Counted from the first letter of the stretch, positions 44,082-52,998 are shown. The stretch: DNA of 62,990 nucleotides from Actinophytocola sp. (GCA_009379975.1 WHSS01000006.1:1-62990); one strand, 5' to 3'. Notes: generated from the sequence alone by a model not told the origin. Program-made: numbers and translations.

Positions 44082-44870
44082 TCATCGCCTCTGCTTCGCC
44101 AGCTCGGCCGTGATCGCCTTCGCCGCCGCGATCACCAGCCGGACGTGGTCCTCGTGCCCCTCCTCGCCGTACCGGAAGACCGGCCCTGAGGAGCTGATCG
44201 AGCCGAGCACGTTGCCGGCGGTGTCGAAGAACGGGGCGGCGATCGACGCGGCGCCGGTGCCGCGCTCGTTGATGGACCCGCCGTATCCCTTCTCCCGGAT
44301 GTTCTCCAGCCGCTTCCGGTAATCCTCGACGTCGACGCCGGGCCGGATCTCCCGCAGTTCCGCGACGGCGTTGTCGATGACGCTCTGCGGCAGGTGCGCC
44401 AGAATGACCCGGCTGGACGCTCCCGAGTGCAGGGGAAAGTGGGGCCCGACGTCGACCACCATCTTCACCTCCTGTGGGCTCTCGAACTGGTCGAGGTAGA
44501 TCCGCTGATGCCCGACGAGCACGGACAGCGTTGTGGTCTCCCGGGTGTCGTCGCGCAGCTTCCGCAGGATCGGGGAGGCGAGCGAGCGCAGGTCGAGCTG
44601 GCTCCAGGCCTTCATGCTCAGGGTGGTGGCCGCGGGGCCCAGTACGTACGTCGAGTTGCCCGACACGATCGATGTCAGCGACCGGGAGGTGAGCGACTGG
44701 AGGATTCGGTGAACGACGGCCTTGCTCAGCGACAGTGAGCGTGCGATCTCACTGACTCCCAGCGGCCGGTCGGCCTGCGCGAAGAGCAGGAAAACGTCCG
44801 TGACACGGTCGGCTGACTCGGTTCCGCCGGGGCTTCCCGGCCGCATCCGTCCAGGAGTTCCGCTTGCCAT
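44082..44870 (-). CDS. IclR-family regulator of the 38-52 kb catabolic cluster
   Basis: A 262-residue regulator with a winged helix-turn-helix (about 20-80; VSEIARSLSLSKAVVHRILQSL) and an effector domain (about 95-260; FPLHSGASSRVILAHLP, SIAAPFFDTAGNVLGSISSSGP). It is divergent from the ABC importer operon and lies upstream of the CitE-like gene. A perfect palindrome (44892-44906) lies 22 bp upstream of its start and a related motif marks the other two promoters of the cluster, so it probably controls all three units. GAGAGGGG precedes the ATG. Confidence 0.92.
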   Translation of the reverse strand: MASGTPGRMRPGSPGGTESADRVTDVFLLFAQADRPLGVSEIARSLSLSKAVVHRILQSLTSRSLTSIVSGNSTYVLGPAATTLSMKAWSQLDLRSLASPILRKLRDDTRETTTLSVLVGHQRIYLDQFESPQEVKMVVDVGPHFPLHSGASSRVILAHLPQSVIDNAVAELREIRPGVDVEDYRKRLENIREKGYGGSINERGTGAASIAAPFFDTAGNVLGSISSSGPVFRYGEEGHEDHVRLVIAAAKAITAELAKQRR

Positions 44871-44891
44871 AATACCCCTCTCTTACCTATG

Positions 44892-44911
44892 TTCCGCTAA
44901 GCGGAATGATA
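44892..44911. promoter_or_regulatory. Perfect palindromic operator and shared motif
   Basis: TTCCGCTAAGCGGAA (44892-44906) is a 15-bp palindrome with 7-bp arms. Its right arm continues as AGCGGAATGATA (44900-44911), the 12-bp motif also present at 38238 and 45010. The size and symmetry suit an IclR dimer. Confidence 0.75.
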
Positions 44912-45009
44912 TCACACAAGTAAACTTCCTGCCCTGCCTCTAGGAACAGCTACCTCGCCGTGCCATACTGCTCGGACAGACCGCAGGAAAGGATAGCGAG
45001 GGAACGCTG

Positions 45010-45021
45010 GGCGGAACGATT
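45010..45021 (+). promoter_or_regulatory. Shared motif copy at the ABC importer promoter
   Basis: GGCGGAACGATT, 70 bp before the binding-protein start. Its last 11 bases are identical to those of the copy at 38238. Likely a site for the IclR regulator at 44082-44870. Confidence 0.5.
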
Positions 45022-45090
45022 CGAGTGCAGGGCCGTTCCTCTTGGAGGAACCAACATCGTGCCGGATGGCATGGAAGGTAGGCGATCCAG

Positions 45091-46302
45091 ATGCAGAAGC
45101 TGATCGGCGTGGCCGCGATGACCGTGGCCTCCATCGCGCTCGTTGCCTGTGGCGGCGAAGGGGCCGAGGGAGAGGTCGAGGACATTGTCATCGGCGCGGT
45201 TCACCCCCTCAGCGGTGCACTTGCCGGGGCAGGAACGACGATGAGTCACGCGGCCGAGATGGCCGTGAAGGACCTCAACGAGGCCGGCGGTATCGAATGC
45301 CTCGACGGTGCACAGCTGCGCCTGGCGGCAGGCGACAGCAAGGGCGCCGCCGCGACCGGTCAGAGCGAGGCTCAGCGGCTGATCGACGAGGGATCGGTGG
45401 CGCTCGTGGGGACCTACCAGAGCGACGTTACGCAAAACGTCTCCGCGGTCGCGGAGCGCGCCGGCGTGCCGCTCGTTATCGACGTTGCCGTCGACGACGC
45501 GATTCTGGAGCAGGGCTACAAGAACACCTTCCGCATCCAGCCCAACGCCACCAGCATGGGCACCGATGGTGGTGCGGCGCTCTTGAAGATGGCGGAGGAG
45601 AACGGCCAGTCGATCGACAAGGTCTCCTACATCCACGTCGAGGGCGCGTTCGGACAGAGCGTGTTCGACGCGTTCGAGGCCGAGGCGCAGTCCGCCGGTG
45701 TCGACGTCGAGGAGATCACCTACTCGCCGGCCAACTTCAGCGACGCCACGACGGTGGTCCGGCAGGCGGCCTCGGGGAACCCAGACGTCATCCTCGCCAC
45801 CGGCTACTACCCCGACGGCCTCCTCATCGCCAAGGCGGTGCAGCAGCTCAACCCGGACATCCAAGCCGTCTACGGCATCGCGAACGGCGCCTTCGACAAC
45901 GGCCCGTTCCCGAGCGACGCCGGCCCCGCCGGGGAGGGTGTGCTGAGCGCGAACTACCACTACGACGCCAATGACGAGCGGGTCCAGGACATCCGGAAGC
46001 GGTTCCAGGAGCGGTACAACGAGCCGATGGAAACGGCCGCGGTCCTGACCTACCAGGCCGTCGAGGTGATCAAGGCCGCTCTCGACCAGGCATGCAGCGA
46101 CGACCCGATGGAGGTACGCAACGCCATCGCCGACATCGAGATCGAGGACCCGCTGCTCGCCTTCGACGGTCCGATCGTGTTCGACGAGACCGGGCAGAAC
46201 GAGAACGCCACGGTGATCGCGATGCAGGTCCTGGACGAGAAGATCGAGCAGGTCTACCCCGCGGAGTTCAAGGCAGCGGACCTGGCCTACCCGGCCAAGT
46301 GA
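45091..46302 (+). CDS. Liv-type ABC importer, substrate-binding lipoprotein
   Basis: A 403-residue exported lipoprotein. The signal peptide ends in a lipobox (ALVAC, cysteine at about residue 20). The mature part is a type I periplasmic-binding fold of the branched-chain amino acid class: IVIGAVHPLSGALAGAG, AAEMAVKDLNEAGGI, LVGTYQSDVTQNVSAVAERAGVP. It captures the substrate outside the cell. Liv-type systems also carry amides, urea, aromatic acids and dicarboxylates, so the name does not fix the substrate; the catabolic neighbours suggest an amide- or imide-type compound. Confidence 0.9.
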   Translation: MQKLIGVAAMTVASIALVACGGEGAEGEVEDIVIGAVHPLSGALAGAGTTMSHAAEMAVKDLNEAGGIECLDGAQLRLAAGDSKGAAATGQSEAQRLIDEGSVALVGTYQSDVTQNVSAVAERAGVPLVIDVAVDDAILEQGYKNTFRIQPNATSMGTDGGAALLKMAEENGQSIDKVSYIHVEGAFGQSVFDAFEAEAQSAGVDVEEITYSPANFSDATTVVRQAASGNPDVILATGYYPDGLLIAKAVQQLNPDIQAVYGIANGAFDNGPFPSDAGPAGEGVLSANYHYDANDERVQDIRKRFQERYNEPMETAAVLTYQAVEVIKAALDQACSDDPMEVRNAIADIEIEDPLLAFDGPIVFDETGQNENATVIAMQVLDEKIEQVYPAEFKAADLAYPAK

Positions 46303-46319
46303 CGGGAGCCTGACACACC

Positions 46320-47327
46320 ATGCAGGAGCGTACGTGGGCGGCGTCCGAGGCGCCGGACTCGGATGCCGCCGTAGGAGGGATCGAGAAGTACCGCCTGCCG
46401 CTCGCAGTGGCGGCGGCGGTGCCGGTCGTTCTCGTGCTGATCTACACCGTGGGGGACAAGGACACGGGGCTCGTCACGCAGTCCGTGGTCACCGGCCTGC
46501 TCCTGGGTGGCGTCTACGCGCTGGTCTCGATCGGGCTGACGCTGATCTTCGGCGTCCTTGGTGTGATCAACTTCGCCCACGGTGCCATGCTGAGCTTGTC
46601 GATGTTCCTCGTCTTCTGGCTCACCTCGACGCTGGGCCTGCCGGTGTACCTCGCCACGGTCGTGGCTGTCCCCCTGATGCTGGGTTTCGGCTTCGTCGTG
46701 CAGGGCGGGCTGCTCAACAGGCTCACCGTGTCGGGAAACCATGAGGGATCCCTCCTGGTCACCCTGGGGCTCTCGCTGCTGATCACCAACGTCCTGCTGA
46801 TGATCTTCGGGGGACGGCCGCTTTCGGTACCGGGCTCGCTCGAAGGGGCATGGCGCGTCTTCGGAGCGATCGCGTCGTACGAGCGGTTGATCGCCTTTGG
46901 CGGTGCCCTACTCGTGGCCCTCGCCCTCACTCTGGTGCTGAACAAGACCTCCTTCGGGATGTGCATCCGGGCGGTGTCGGCCAACAGCCAGGGGGCCGCG
47001 CTCGTCGGCGTGAACGTCGGCCGCGTCTATGCGCTCACCTTCGGCATCGGATCGGCCTGTGTCGCCGTCGCGGGTGGTCTGCTGGCGCCGTTCCTCAGCC
47101 TGACCCCCACGGTGGGAGAGGAGTTCACGATCCTTGCCTTCGTGATCGTCGTGCTCGGTGGGCTGGGCAGCGTCGTCGGAGCCATGGTCGGCGGGATCGT
47201 GATCGGCCTGGTGCAGACGGTCGGTGCGCTCTATCTGCCGGGCACGGGGTCGTTGATCCTGGTGTTCGCGGTGTTCGTCATCGTCCTCCTCTTCCGGCCG
47301 CAGGGGATCTTCGGGGTGACTCGATGA
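46320..47327 (+). CDS. Liv-type ABC importer, permease 1 (LivH-like)
   Basis: A 335-residue inner-membrane permease with about eight helices after a 28-residue hydrophilic head. LivH features: LLGGVYALVSIGLTLIFGVLGVINFAHGAM and, near the end, VIVVLGGLGSVVGAMVGGIVIGL, the EAA-type loop region. It starts 17 nt after the binding-protein stop and overlaps the next permease by 4 nt. Confidence 0.93.
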   Translation: MQERTWAASEAPDSDAAVGGIEKYRLPLAVAAAVPVVLVLIYTVGDKDTGLVTQSVVTGLLLGGVYALVSIGLTLIFGVLGVINFAHGAMLSLSMFLVFWLTSTLGLPVYLATVVAVPLMLGFGFVVQGGLLNRLTVSGNHEGSLLVTLGLSLLITNVLLMIFGGRPLSVPGSLEGAWRVFGAIASYERLIAFGGALLVALALTLVLNKTSFGMCIRAVSANSQGAALVGVNVGRVYALTFGIGSACVAVAGGLLAPFLSLTPTVGEEFTILAFVIVVLGGLGSVVGAMVGGIVIGLVQTVGALYLPGTGSLILVFAVFVIVLLFRPQGIFGVTR

Positions 47328-48376
47328 CGCGCGCGGTGGAGCGGCCCCAGGACAGCGTGGCCGCCGCGGACGACCCGCGGCTGAAGGACAACGAGACCCG
47401 GAACGCCTTTGTCACTCTGGGCGTTCTCGCCATCGTGCTGGCGGTACTGCCGTTCGTGCTGAACGAGCGGTTCGAGAGCATCGCCGTACTCACCTTGATC
47501 TTCGCTCTCATGGCGGTGGCCTGGAACCTGATGAGCGGCTTCGGCGGGCTCTTCAGCTTCGGTCACGCCGCGTTCTTCGGTATCGGCGCCTACGTCGACG
47601 CCTACCTGGTGGTCGAATACGGGATTTCCCCGTGGATCGCGATGCTGCTCGGTGCTGCCTTGGCGACCCTGGTGGGGATCGCGATCGCGTTCCTGTGCCT
47701 TCGCTACCAGCTAGCCGGCGCGTACTTCGCCCTGGCGACCTTCGCGTTCGCGCAGATGTTCCTGCTTCTGGTGCAGAACCTCGAATTCCTGCATAAGACG
47801 GAGGGGTTCAACCTCCCGATTCTGGGCGGCGAGTCCTTCTGGATGCTGCAGTTCCGCCAGGGCAGTGACCTCTACATCTGGATCCCGGCCGCGATCTTGG
47901 TGCTCGCCCTCGCCGGCGTGATTCTGTACGTGCACTCGCGGCCGGGGCAGTTCGTGCAGGCTGTCCGCGACGACGCGGTCGCCGCCGCATCGCTCGGCAT
48001 CAACGTAATGCGTACCAAGCTCATCGCGGTGGGGCTCAGCTGTGCGCTCACCGCGGTGGCCGGCGCGTTCTACACCCAGTACTACTTCTTCGTCGGCCCG
48101 CAGCAGGCCTTCGGTGCGCAGGTCTCGATCGAGGCGATCATCCCCGCGGTGATCGGTGGGATCGGCACCATCTGGGGCCCGCTGGTCGGGGCGTTGATCG
48201 TCGGGCCGCTCGCCGAGCTCATCGATTCGGTGCTGCGGGACCCGCCGGCGTTCATCGGCTTCCTGCAGGGCGTGGCCGGTCTCGACGTGGCGATCTACGC
48301 CGCCCTGCTGATCGTCATCGTGCTGTTCATGCCGAAGGGGATCTACGGCACGCTCAAAGAGAGGTGGCGCCGATGA
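47324..48376 (+). CDS. Liv-type ABC importer, permease 2 (LivM-like)
   Basis: A 350-residue permease forming the channel with the LivH-like partner. Features: LMAVAWNLMSGFGGLFSFGHAAFFGIGAY, CLRYQLAGAYFALATFAFAQM, and VIGGIGTIWGPLVGALIVGPL near the end. ATGA overlaps on both sides tie its translation to its neighbours. Confidence 0.93.
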   Translation: MTRAVERPQDSVAAADDPRLKDNETRNAFVTLGVLAIVLAVLPFVLNERFESIAVLTLIFALMAVAWNLMSGFGGLFSFGHAAFFGIGAYVDAYLVVEYGISPWIAMLLGAALATLVGIAIAFLCLRYQLAGAYFALATFAFAQMFLLLVQNLEFLHKTEGFNLPILGGESFWMLQFRQGSDLYIWIPAAILVLALAGVILYVHSRPGQFVQAVRDDAVAAASLGINVMRTKLIAVGLSCALTAVAGAFYTQYYFFVGPQQAFGAQVSIEAIIPAVIGGIGTIWGPLVGALIVGPLAELIDSVLRDPPAFIGFLQGVAGLDVAIYAALLIVIVLFMPKGIYGTLKERWRR

Positions 48377-49092
48377 GCCTGCTCCAGGTGGAGGGCCTGA
48401 CCAAGCGGTTCTCCGGACTGACCGCCGTCGACGACATCAACATCACGGTGGCGGACAAGGAGTTCCTGGGCATCGTGGGCCCCAATGGTGCCGGGAAGAC
48501 GACGCTGTTCTCGCTGATCTCCGGACAGCTCCCGCCGACCCACGGGCGGATCGTGTTCGACGGTGTCGACATCACCGGGTGGCCTGCCGACAAGGTCGCG
48601 TCCGCCGGGCTCGTGCGCACCTTCCAGCTGATGCGGCCGTTCGAGAGCATGACCGCGCTGGAGAACGTCGCCGTAGCGTCCCACCACCGGTTCCGGTCCC
48701 GGCGTGACGCTCGCCGACACGCGCTCGCGGTGATCGAGCGGGTGCAGCTCGACCGTTACGTCAACGCTCCTGCCGGCAGCCTCCCCACCGCGGGCCTGAA
48801 GCGGTTGGAGCTGGCCAGGGCGTTAGCGCTCGAGCCCAAGCTGCTGCTGCTCGACGAGGTCCTCGCCGGCCTGGTCCCGGCGGACCGGGCGCCGATGATC
48901 GAGCTGTTGGGGGACCTGCACGCAGACGGGCTCACGGTGCTTTTCATCGAACACATCATGGCCGCGGTGCTGGCGCTGTCGGAGCGGCTGCTGGTGATGC
49001 ACGAGGGTGCCCAGCTCGCCTTGGGCAACCCGCATGAGATGACCCAGGACCGCGCCGTTGTGGAGGCCTACCTCGGGGAGGACTACGCATGA
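48373..49092 (+). CDS. Liv-type ABC importer, ATPase 1 (LivG-like)
   Basis: A 239-residue ATPase. Walker A is GPNGAGKTT (about 38-46), and Walker B with the catalytic glutamate is LLLLDEVLAGL. The signature loop is unusual: LPTAGLKRLELARAL in place of the common LSYGQQRRLEIARAL, lacking the usual Ser-Gly/Tyr-Gly pair. LivG-type subunits tolerate some variation here. Overlaps the neighbouring genes by 4 nt each. Confidence 0.92.
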   Translation: MSLLQVEGLTKRFSGLTAVDDINITVADKEFLGIVGPNGAGKTTLFSLISGQLPPTHGRIVFDGVDITGWPADKVASAGLVRTFQLMRPFESMTALENVAVASHHRFRSRRDARRHALAVIERVQLDRYVNAPAGSLPTAGLKRLELARALALEPKLLLLDEVLAGLVPADRAPMIELLGDLHADGLTVLFIEHIMAAVLALSERLLVMHEGAQLALGNPHEMTQDRAVVEAYLGEDYA

Positions 49093-49793
49093 TGCTCGAA
49101 ATCGGCGACCTCCATGCCGGGTACCGGAAGATGGAGATCCTGCACGGCCTGAACCTGCGCATCGACAAGGGCGAGATCGTCTCTTTGATCGGCGCGAACG
49201 GTGCAGGTAAGACCACGACGCTGCGTGCCGTCGCCGGGCTGATCACGCCCACCGCGGGCAAAGTGGTCTTCGACGGCGAACAGGTGCGGGGCCGCCGCCC
49301 CGACCAGATCGTCAAGTCGGGCCTGGTGCACGTCGCCCAGGACCGTGCCCTCTTCGGTGAGCTGCGCGTCTGGGAGAACCTCGAGATGGGCGCCTTCACC
49401 CAGTCGCGCTCTACGATCGGGGAGTCGCTGGAGCAGGTCTTCGACCTGTTCCCGATTCTCAAGAAGCGGCGCGACCAGCGCGCGGACACGATGTCCGGTG
49501 GTCAGCAGCAGATGCTTGCCATCGGCCGAGCGATGATGGCACGGCCGAAGTGCCTCACGCTGGACGAGCCGTCGGTCGGGCTCGCCCCGAACCTGGTGGC
49601 CCAGGTACTCAAGGCGATCACCGCGATCCGGGACACGGGCGTGACCGTGCTGATCGTGGAGCAGAGTGCTAAGCAGGCGCTGGCCATCTCGGACCGCGCC
49701 TACGTGATCGAGAACGGCTCGATCGTGCTCGAGGGCACGGGGAGCGGCCTGATCGACGACCCCCGGGTGCGCGAGGCGTACCTGGGGATGTAG
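49089..49793 (+). CDS. Liv-type ABC importer, ATPase 2 (LivF-like)
   Basis: A 234-residue ATPase that pairs with the LivG-like subunit. Walker A GANGAGKTT, signature MSGGQQQMLAIGRAMM and Walker B CLTLDEPSVGLAP are all canonical, unlike those of its partner. The opening LEIGDLHAGYRKMEILHGL is typical of LivF. Confidence 0.93.
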   Translation: MMLEIGDLHAGYRKMEILHGLNLRIDKGEIVSLIGANGAGKTTTLRAVAGLITPTAGKVVFDGEQVRGRRPDQIVKSGLVHVAQDRALFGELRVWENLEMGAFTQSRSTIGESLEQVFDLFPILKKRRDQRADTMSGGQQQMLAIGRAMMARPKCLTLDEPSVGLAPNLVAQVLKAITAIRDTGVTVLIVEQSAKQALAISDRAYVIENGSIVLEGTGSGLIDDPRVREAYLGM

Positions 49794-49805
49794 GGGAGGC
49801 AGCGC

Positions 49806-50000
49806 GTGGAGTTCCTGGTCAGGATCGACATCAACTGGCCGCAGGACGCCCCCGAGGAGCGCGAACGGATCTTCGCGCAAGAGCTCGAGGCGGGACAACG
49901 GCTCGCTCGCGCTCGGCATCGAGCCGCCGCGGTGACCGGCGACCACAGCGAAACGAAGGAAGCGGCATGCGGATCCTGGCGATCACCCCGATCGTGGTGA
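49806..50000 (+). pseudogene. Truncated muconolactone-isomerase-like gene
   Basis: The first about 35 residues (MEFLVRIDINWPQDAPEERERIF, AQELEAGQRLARA) match the start of muconolactone delta-isomerase family proteins, which are usually about 90 residues. The similarity then ends, the frame runs 64 codons in all, and the last 34 nt overlap the next gene. In another frame the bases at 49899-49934 read GSLALGIEPPR and a stop, which could be the remnant of a C-terminus. The likely history is an internal deletion. Confidence 0.6.
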
Positions 50001-50608
50001 GCGAGGAGGAGCTTGCGCGACGACAGACGAGGTACGACCGGCTTTCACCCGCCGGGGTCACCGTGCACCTCGAGAACATCGGTGACGGTGACGGTGCCGG
50101 GGTGCCGCACGCGCTCGAGACCGCCGACGACATCGCGGCCTCGGAGGAGGCTCTGATCGACCGCTGCGCGGCCGCCGACACCGAGCGGTTCGACGCCTTC
50201 CTTCCTGACTGTGTCCTGGATCCCGTCCTCGACCACGCCGATCGCGTGCCGCTGCCTGTCTATGGCATCGGCCGCCTGTCCGCTCACTACCTCGCCGGCT
50301 TCGGCTGGCAGATCGGTGCCGTCGCCCGCAACCGAGCCATCGCCGCCGAGTTCGACCGCAAACTCGCCTCGTACGGCCTTCCCACGACGCAGCCGACCGC
50401 GGTGATGGACCTGTCGGTCGCCGACGTCGCCGACGCGGCCGGCTGGACCGCCGCGGTGGAGCGGACGGTTGCGCGGCTGAACTGCCGAGCGGTGATCAAC
50501 GCGTGCTCGGCCGTGGAGGTCAAGCAGGGATCCGGTGGTCCGCTGCTGCTCGACCCGACCGCCACGGCGCTCCGGATGCTCGGGGCGCTCGGGGAGGTGG
50601 CGAGATGA
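49967..50608 (+). CDS. Asp/Glu/hydantoin racemase-like protein
   Basis: A 213-residue protein resembling the Asp/Glu/hydantoin racemase and maleate isomerase superfamily. It opens RILAITPIVVSEEELARR, and has the two cysteine-containing regions expected of this group (FDAFLPDCVLDPVLDH and LNCRAVINACSAVEV). It could racemise or isomerise a small acid produced by the amidohydrolase. AAGGAAGC lies 3 nt before the ATG, and the stop overlaps the next gene. Confidence 0.72.
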   Translation: MRILAITPIVVSEEELARRQTRYDRLSPAGVTVHLENIGDGDGAGVPHALETADDIAASEEALIDRCAAADTERFDAFLPDCVLDPVLDHADRVPLPVYGIGRLSAHYLAGFGWQIGAVARNRAIAAEFDRKLASYGLPTTQPTAVMDLSVADVADAAGWTAAVERTVARLNCRAVINACSAVEVKQGSGGPLLLDPTATALRMLGALGEVAR

Positions 50609-51976
50609 GCGAGGTGGCCGGCCCCGACCTGGTGGTCGCGGGAGCAGGCGGGGGCCTCGTCGGTGCCCTGCGGGCTGCCTCGCACGGCCTCTCGGTGCTC
50701 GTGGTGGAGCGCGACGAGAACTTCGCGGTCGGCAACAACACGGCGATGTCGACGGCGATGGTGCCGGGCGCCGGCACCAGGTGGCAGCGCGAGGCACGGA
50801 TCGAGGACTCGCCGGAGACCTTCCTCGCCGACATCATGGCCAAGACCCACGGTGAGGCCGACGAGCGGCTGGCGCGAGCTCTCACGTCGGTGAGCGGCCC
50901 GCTCGTTGAGTGGCTGGCAGACGGCGTCGAGCTCCCAATGTCGCTGGTCACCGACTTCCCGTATCCCGGCCACTCGTACTACCGGTGCCACACGGTGCCC
51001 GGGCGCGCGGGCAGGACCCTGCTGCGGCACGTGGTCCGCCGGGCGAAGCGCTCCGACCTCGTGGACATCCTCGCGCCGGCGCGGCTGACCGACGTCATCG
51101 TCGGCGCCGACGGCGTCGAGGCCGCGGTCGTGAGCGGCCCGGGGGGTGAGGAACGAATCCCGACCCGGGCGGTGCTGCTGGCCACCAACGGGTTCGGAGC
51201 CGACCCGGAGCTCGTACGCCGCCATATCCCCGAGATCGCCGGTGCGGAGTACTACGGCAGCGAGGGGTCAACGGGTGATGCGGTCCGGATAGGGGAGCGA
51301 CTCGGCGCCGCCACGGCGTACCTGGACGCATACCAGGGTCACGCCGCGCTCGCGATGCCCGCCGCGACCCTCGCCGGCTGGGCCACCGTCATGCTCGGGG
51401 CATTCCTGGTCGACCGTGGCGGCCGCCGCTTCGGTGACGAGACGACCGGTTACTCCGAGTACGCCGCGCAGGTGCTCGAGAGGGCGGGCGGGGAGGCATG
51501 GATCATCCTCGACGAACGGATACACGAGTCCTGCCTGAAGTTCCAGGACTATTGCGACACCGTCGAGTCGGGTGCGGTGAAGTGGGGCGTCACAGTTGCC
51601 GCCGTGGCGGAAGCGTCGGGGCTGGCTATCGAGGGCCTGGAAGAGACCGTGCGGAAGGCCGCCGCGAGCGCGGCCGGTGAGCCGGACACCTTCGGTCGTC
51701 AGTACTGGGGGAAGCCGCTCGAACCGCCGTTCGCCGCGATCGCCGTGCGGCCCGCGCTCTTCCATACTCAGGGCGGGTTGGTCGTCGACGAGCACGCCCA
51801 GGTGCTGACGCCGCACGGTACGCCGATCCACGGGCTCTACGCCTCCGGCGGTGCGGCGCAGGGGATTTCCGGCCACGGCGGCCGCAGGATACCTGGCGGG
51901 CAACGGGCTGCTGCCCGCCTTCGGGCTGGCATACCTTGCGGCCGATCACCTGGCGGTGGCGCGCTCGACACGTTGA
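50605..51976 (+). pseudogene. Fumarate-reductase-like flavoprotein with C-terminal frameshift
   Basis: An FAD-dependent protein of the succinate dehydrogenase/fumarate reductase/ketosteroid dehydrogenase group: VVAGAGGGLVGALRAASHGLSV at the N-terminus and GLYASGGAAQGISGHG near the end. After GISGHG (about 51880) the expected AAGYLAGNGLLPAFGLAYLA continues only in the next frame, ending at TGA 51974-51976. One extra base in GGCGGCC explains this. Repairing it would give about 456 residues. It may be a real mutation or a sequencing error; the rest of the gene looks intact. The ATG overlaps the preceding stop. Confidence 0.8.
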
Positions 51977-51987
51977 GTACCCGTGCC

Positions 51988-52998
51988 TCAGCCCTGGCCT
52001 GCCGGAACGTACTCCACCACGAACGGGCCGCCTCGGCCGCTCGGCCCGGTCTGGTGATCGGCGTGCTCGATGGTGAGCACCACCGTCTCGTGCGCCGGAA
52101 CCTCGGCGTCCGTGGCTTCGCCGGTGCAGGCGACGACCGCATCCTGGAGGGTTTCGGCGGGCGGATCCGACTTCCGGTCGTAGCTGGTGATCGTCACGTC
52201 GTTGCCCTCCTCGCAGCGCACCCGGAAGCGCAGCGTCATCACGCCGGACGGCACCGACCACACGCCCCGCACCCGCGGTTCGGTCCGCACGCCGTCCTCG
52301 ATCGGATCCGCGGCGATGACGAACTCCTCGTCCAGCGTGCCGCGCAGGTGGGCCAGTTGGGAGCGGCTCAGCCCGGGGTTGTCAGCGGGCGGCGTCCCGG
52401 CCGGGTCATCGCCTTCGAACTGCCAGCCCGCGGTGTATCGGAGTTCGACCTCGCCGCCGGTTTCCGGCAACGAGACGAACAGCTGCGCGGGCCGCACCGG
52501 TGATGAGCCGTCCGACTTGACGACGGCGGCACTGTCCACCTTCCCGGTCTCGCACGCCTGCGCGTCCACGTTCGCCCACTGCGGCTCGACGTCGGTCTGC
52601 TGCTGACGTTCCAGGCCGGAGTGCCTGCCCCGGTAGTAGAAGGCCCGGTTGCCCTGCCACTTGGTGATCAGCCGGAGGTCGTGGCCAGCCAGTTCGTCGA
52701 GCAGGTAGCGGCACATCGCCGCGCTGTCCTTCGGGGCGGCGGCGGGCAGCCGCACCGGAGCGGCATAGGTCGCATACGCCGCGCCGCCGCTGCCGCACTC
52801 GACGAGGCTCGTGCAGCCCTCGTCGAACTCCGCGCTGCCGTGTTCGAGCTGAGCTCCGCCGGGCAGTGGCGCGGCGTCGATGAAGCCGACGAGCCGGTCG
52901 CGCAGGTCGCCGATCTCGTCCTCGCCGCGGGTGCACGACGCCAGCGCGAGACATAGCACAGCTGTGAGCACCGCGGCCAGCGCTCGGTTCCTGGTCAT
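51988..52998 (-). CDS. Secreted lipoprotein of unknown function
   Basis: A 336-residue protein. The signal peptide (MTRNRALAAVLTAVLCLALASC) ends in a lipobox with cysteine at residue 22, so it should be lipid-anchored outside the cell. The mature part is acidic and has several cysteines (EGCTSLVECGSGG, AMCRYLLDE, QACETG, VRCEEGN, VVACTGE), probably paired. I recognise no family. The ATG at 52998 is chosen because it directly begins the signal peptide. It ends 12 bp from the frameshifted flavoprotein gene, to which it is convergent. Confidence 0.78.
   Translation of the reverse strand: MTRNRALAAVLTAVLCLALASCTRGEDEIGDLRDRLVGFIDAAPLPGGAQLEHGSAEFDEGCTSLVECGSGGAAYATYAAPVRLPAAAPKDSAAMCRYLLDELAGHDLRLITKWQGNRAFYYRGRHSGLERQQQTDVEPQWANVDAQACETGKVDSAAVVKSDGSSPVRPAQLFVSLPETGGEVELRYTAGWQFEGDDPAGTPPADNPGLSRSQLAHLRGTLDEEFVIAADPIEDGVRTEPRVRGVWSVPSGVMTLRFRVRCEEGNDVTITSYDRKSDPPAETLQDAVVACTGEATDAEVPAHETVVLTIEHADHQTGPSGRGGPFVVEYVPAGQG

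Noticed and set aside
49899-49934. Frame reading GSLALGIEPPR as the C-terminus of a neighbouring gene
   Set aside because: Too short to assign; noted only as a possible remnant in the truncated isomerase-like gene.
38220-51976. Catabolic cluster as an integrated mobile island
   Set aside because: No integrase, attachment repeat or tRNA border is seen, and codon use looks like that of the neighbours; transfer remains possible but is unsupported.
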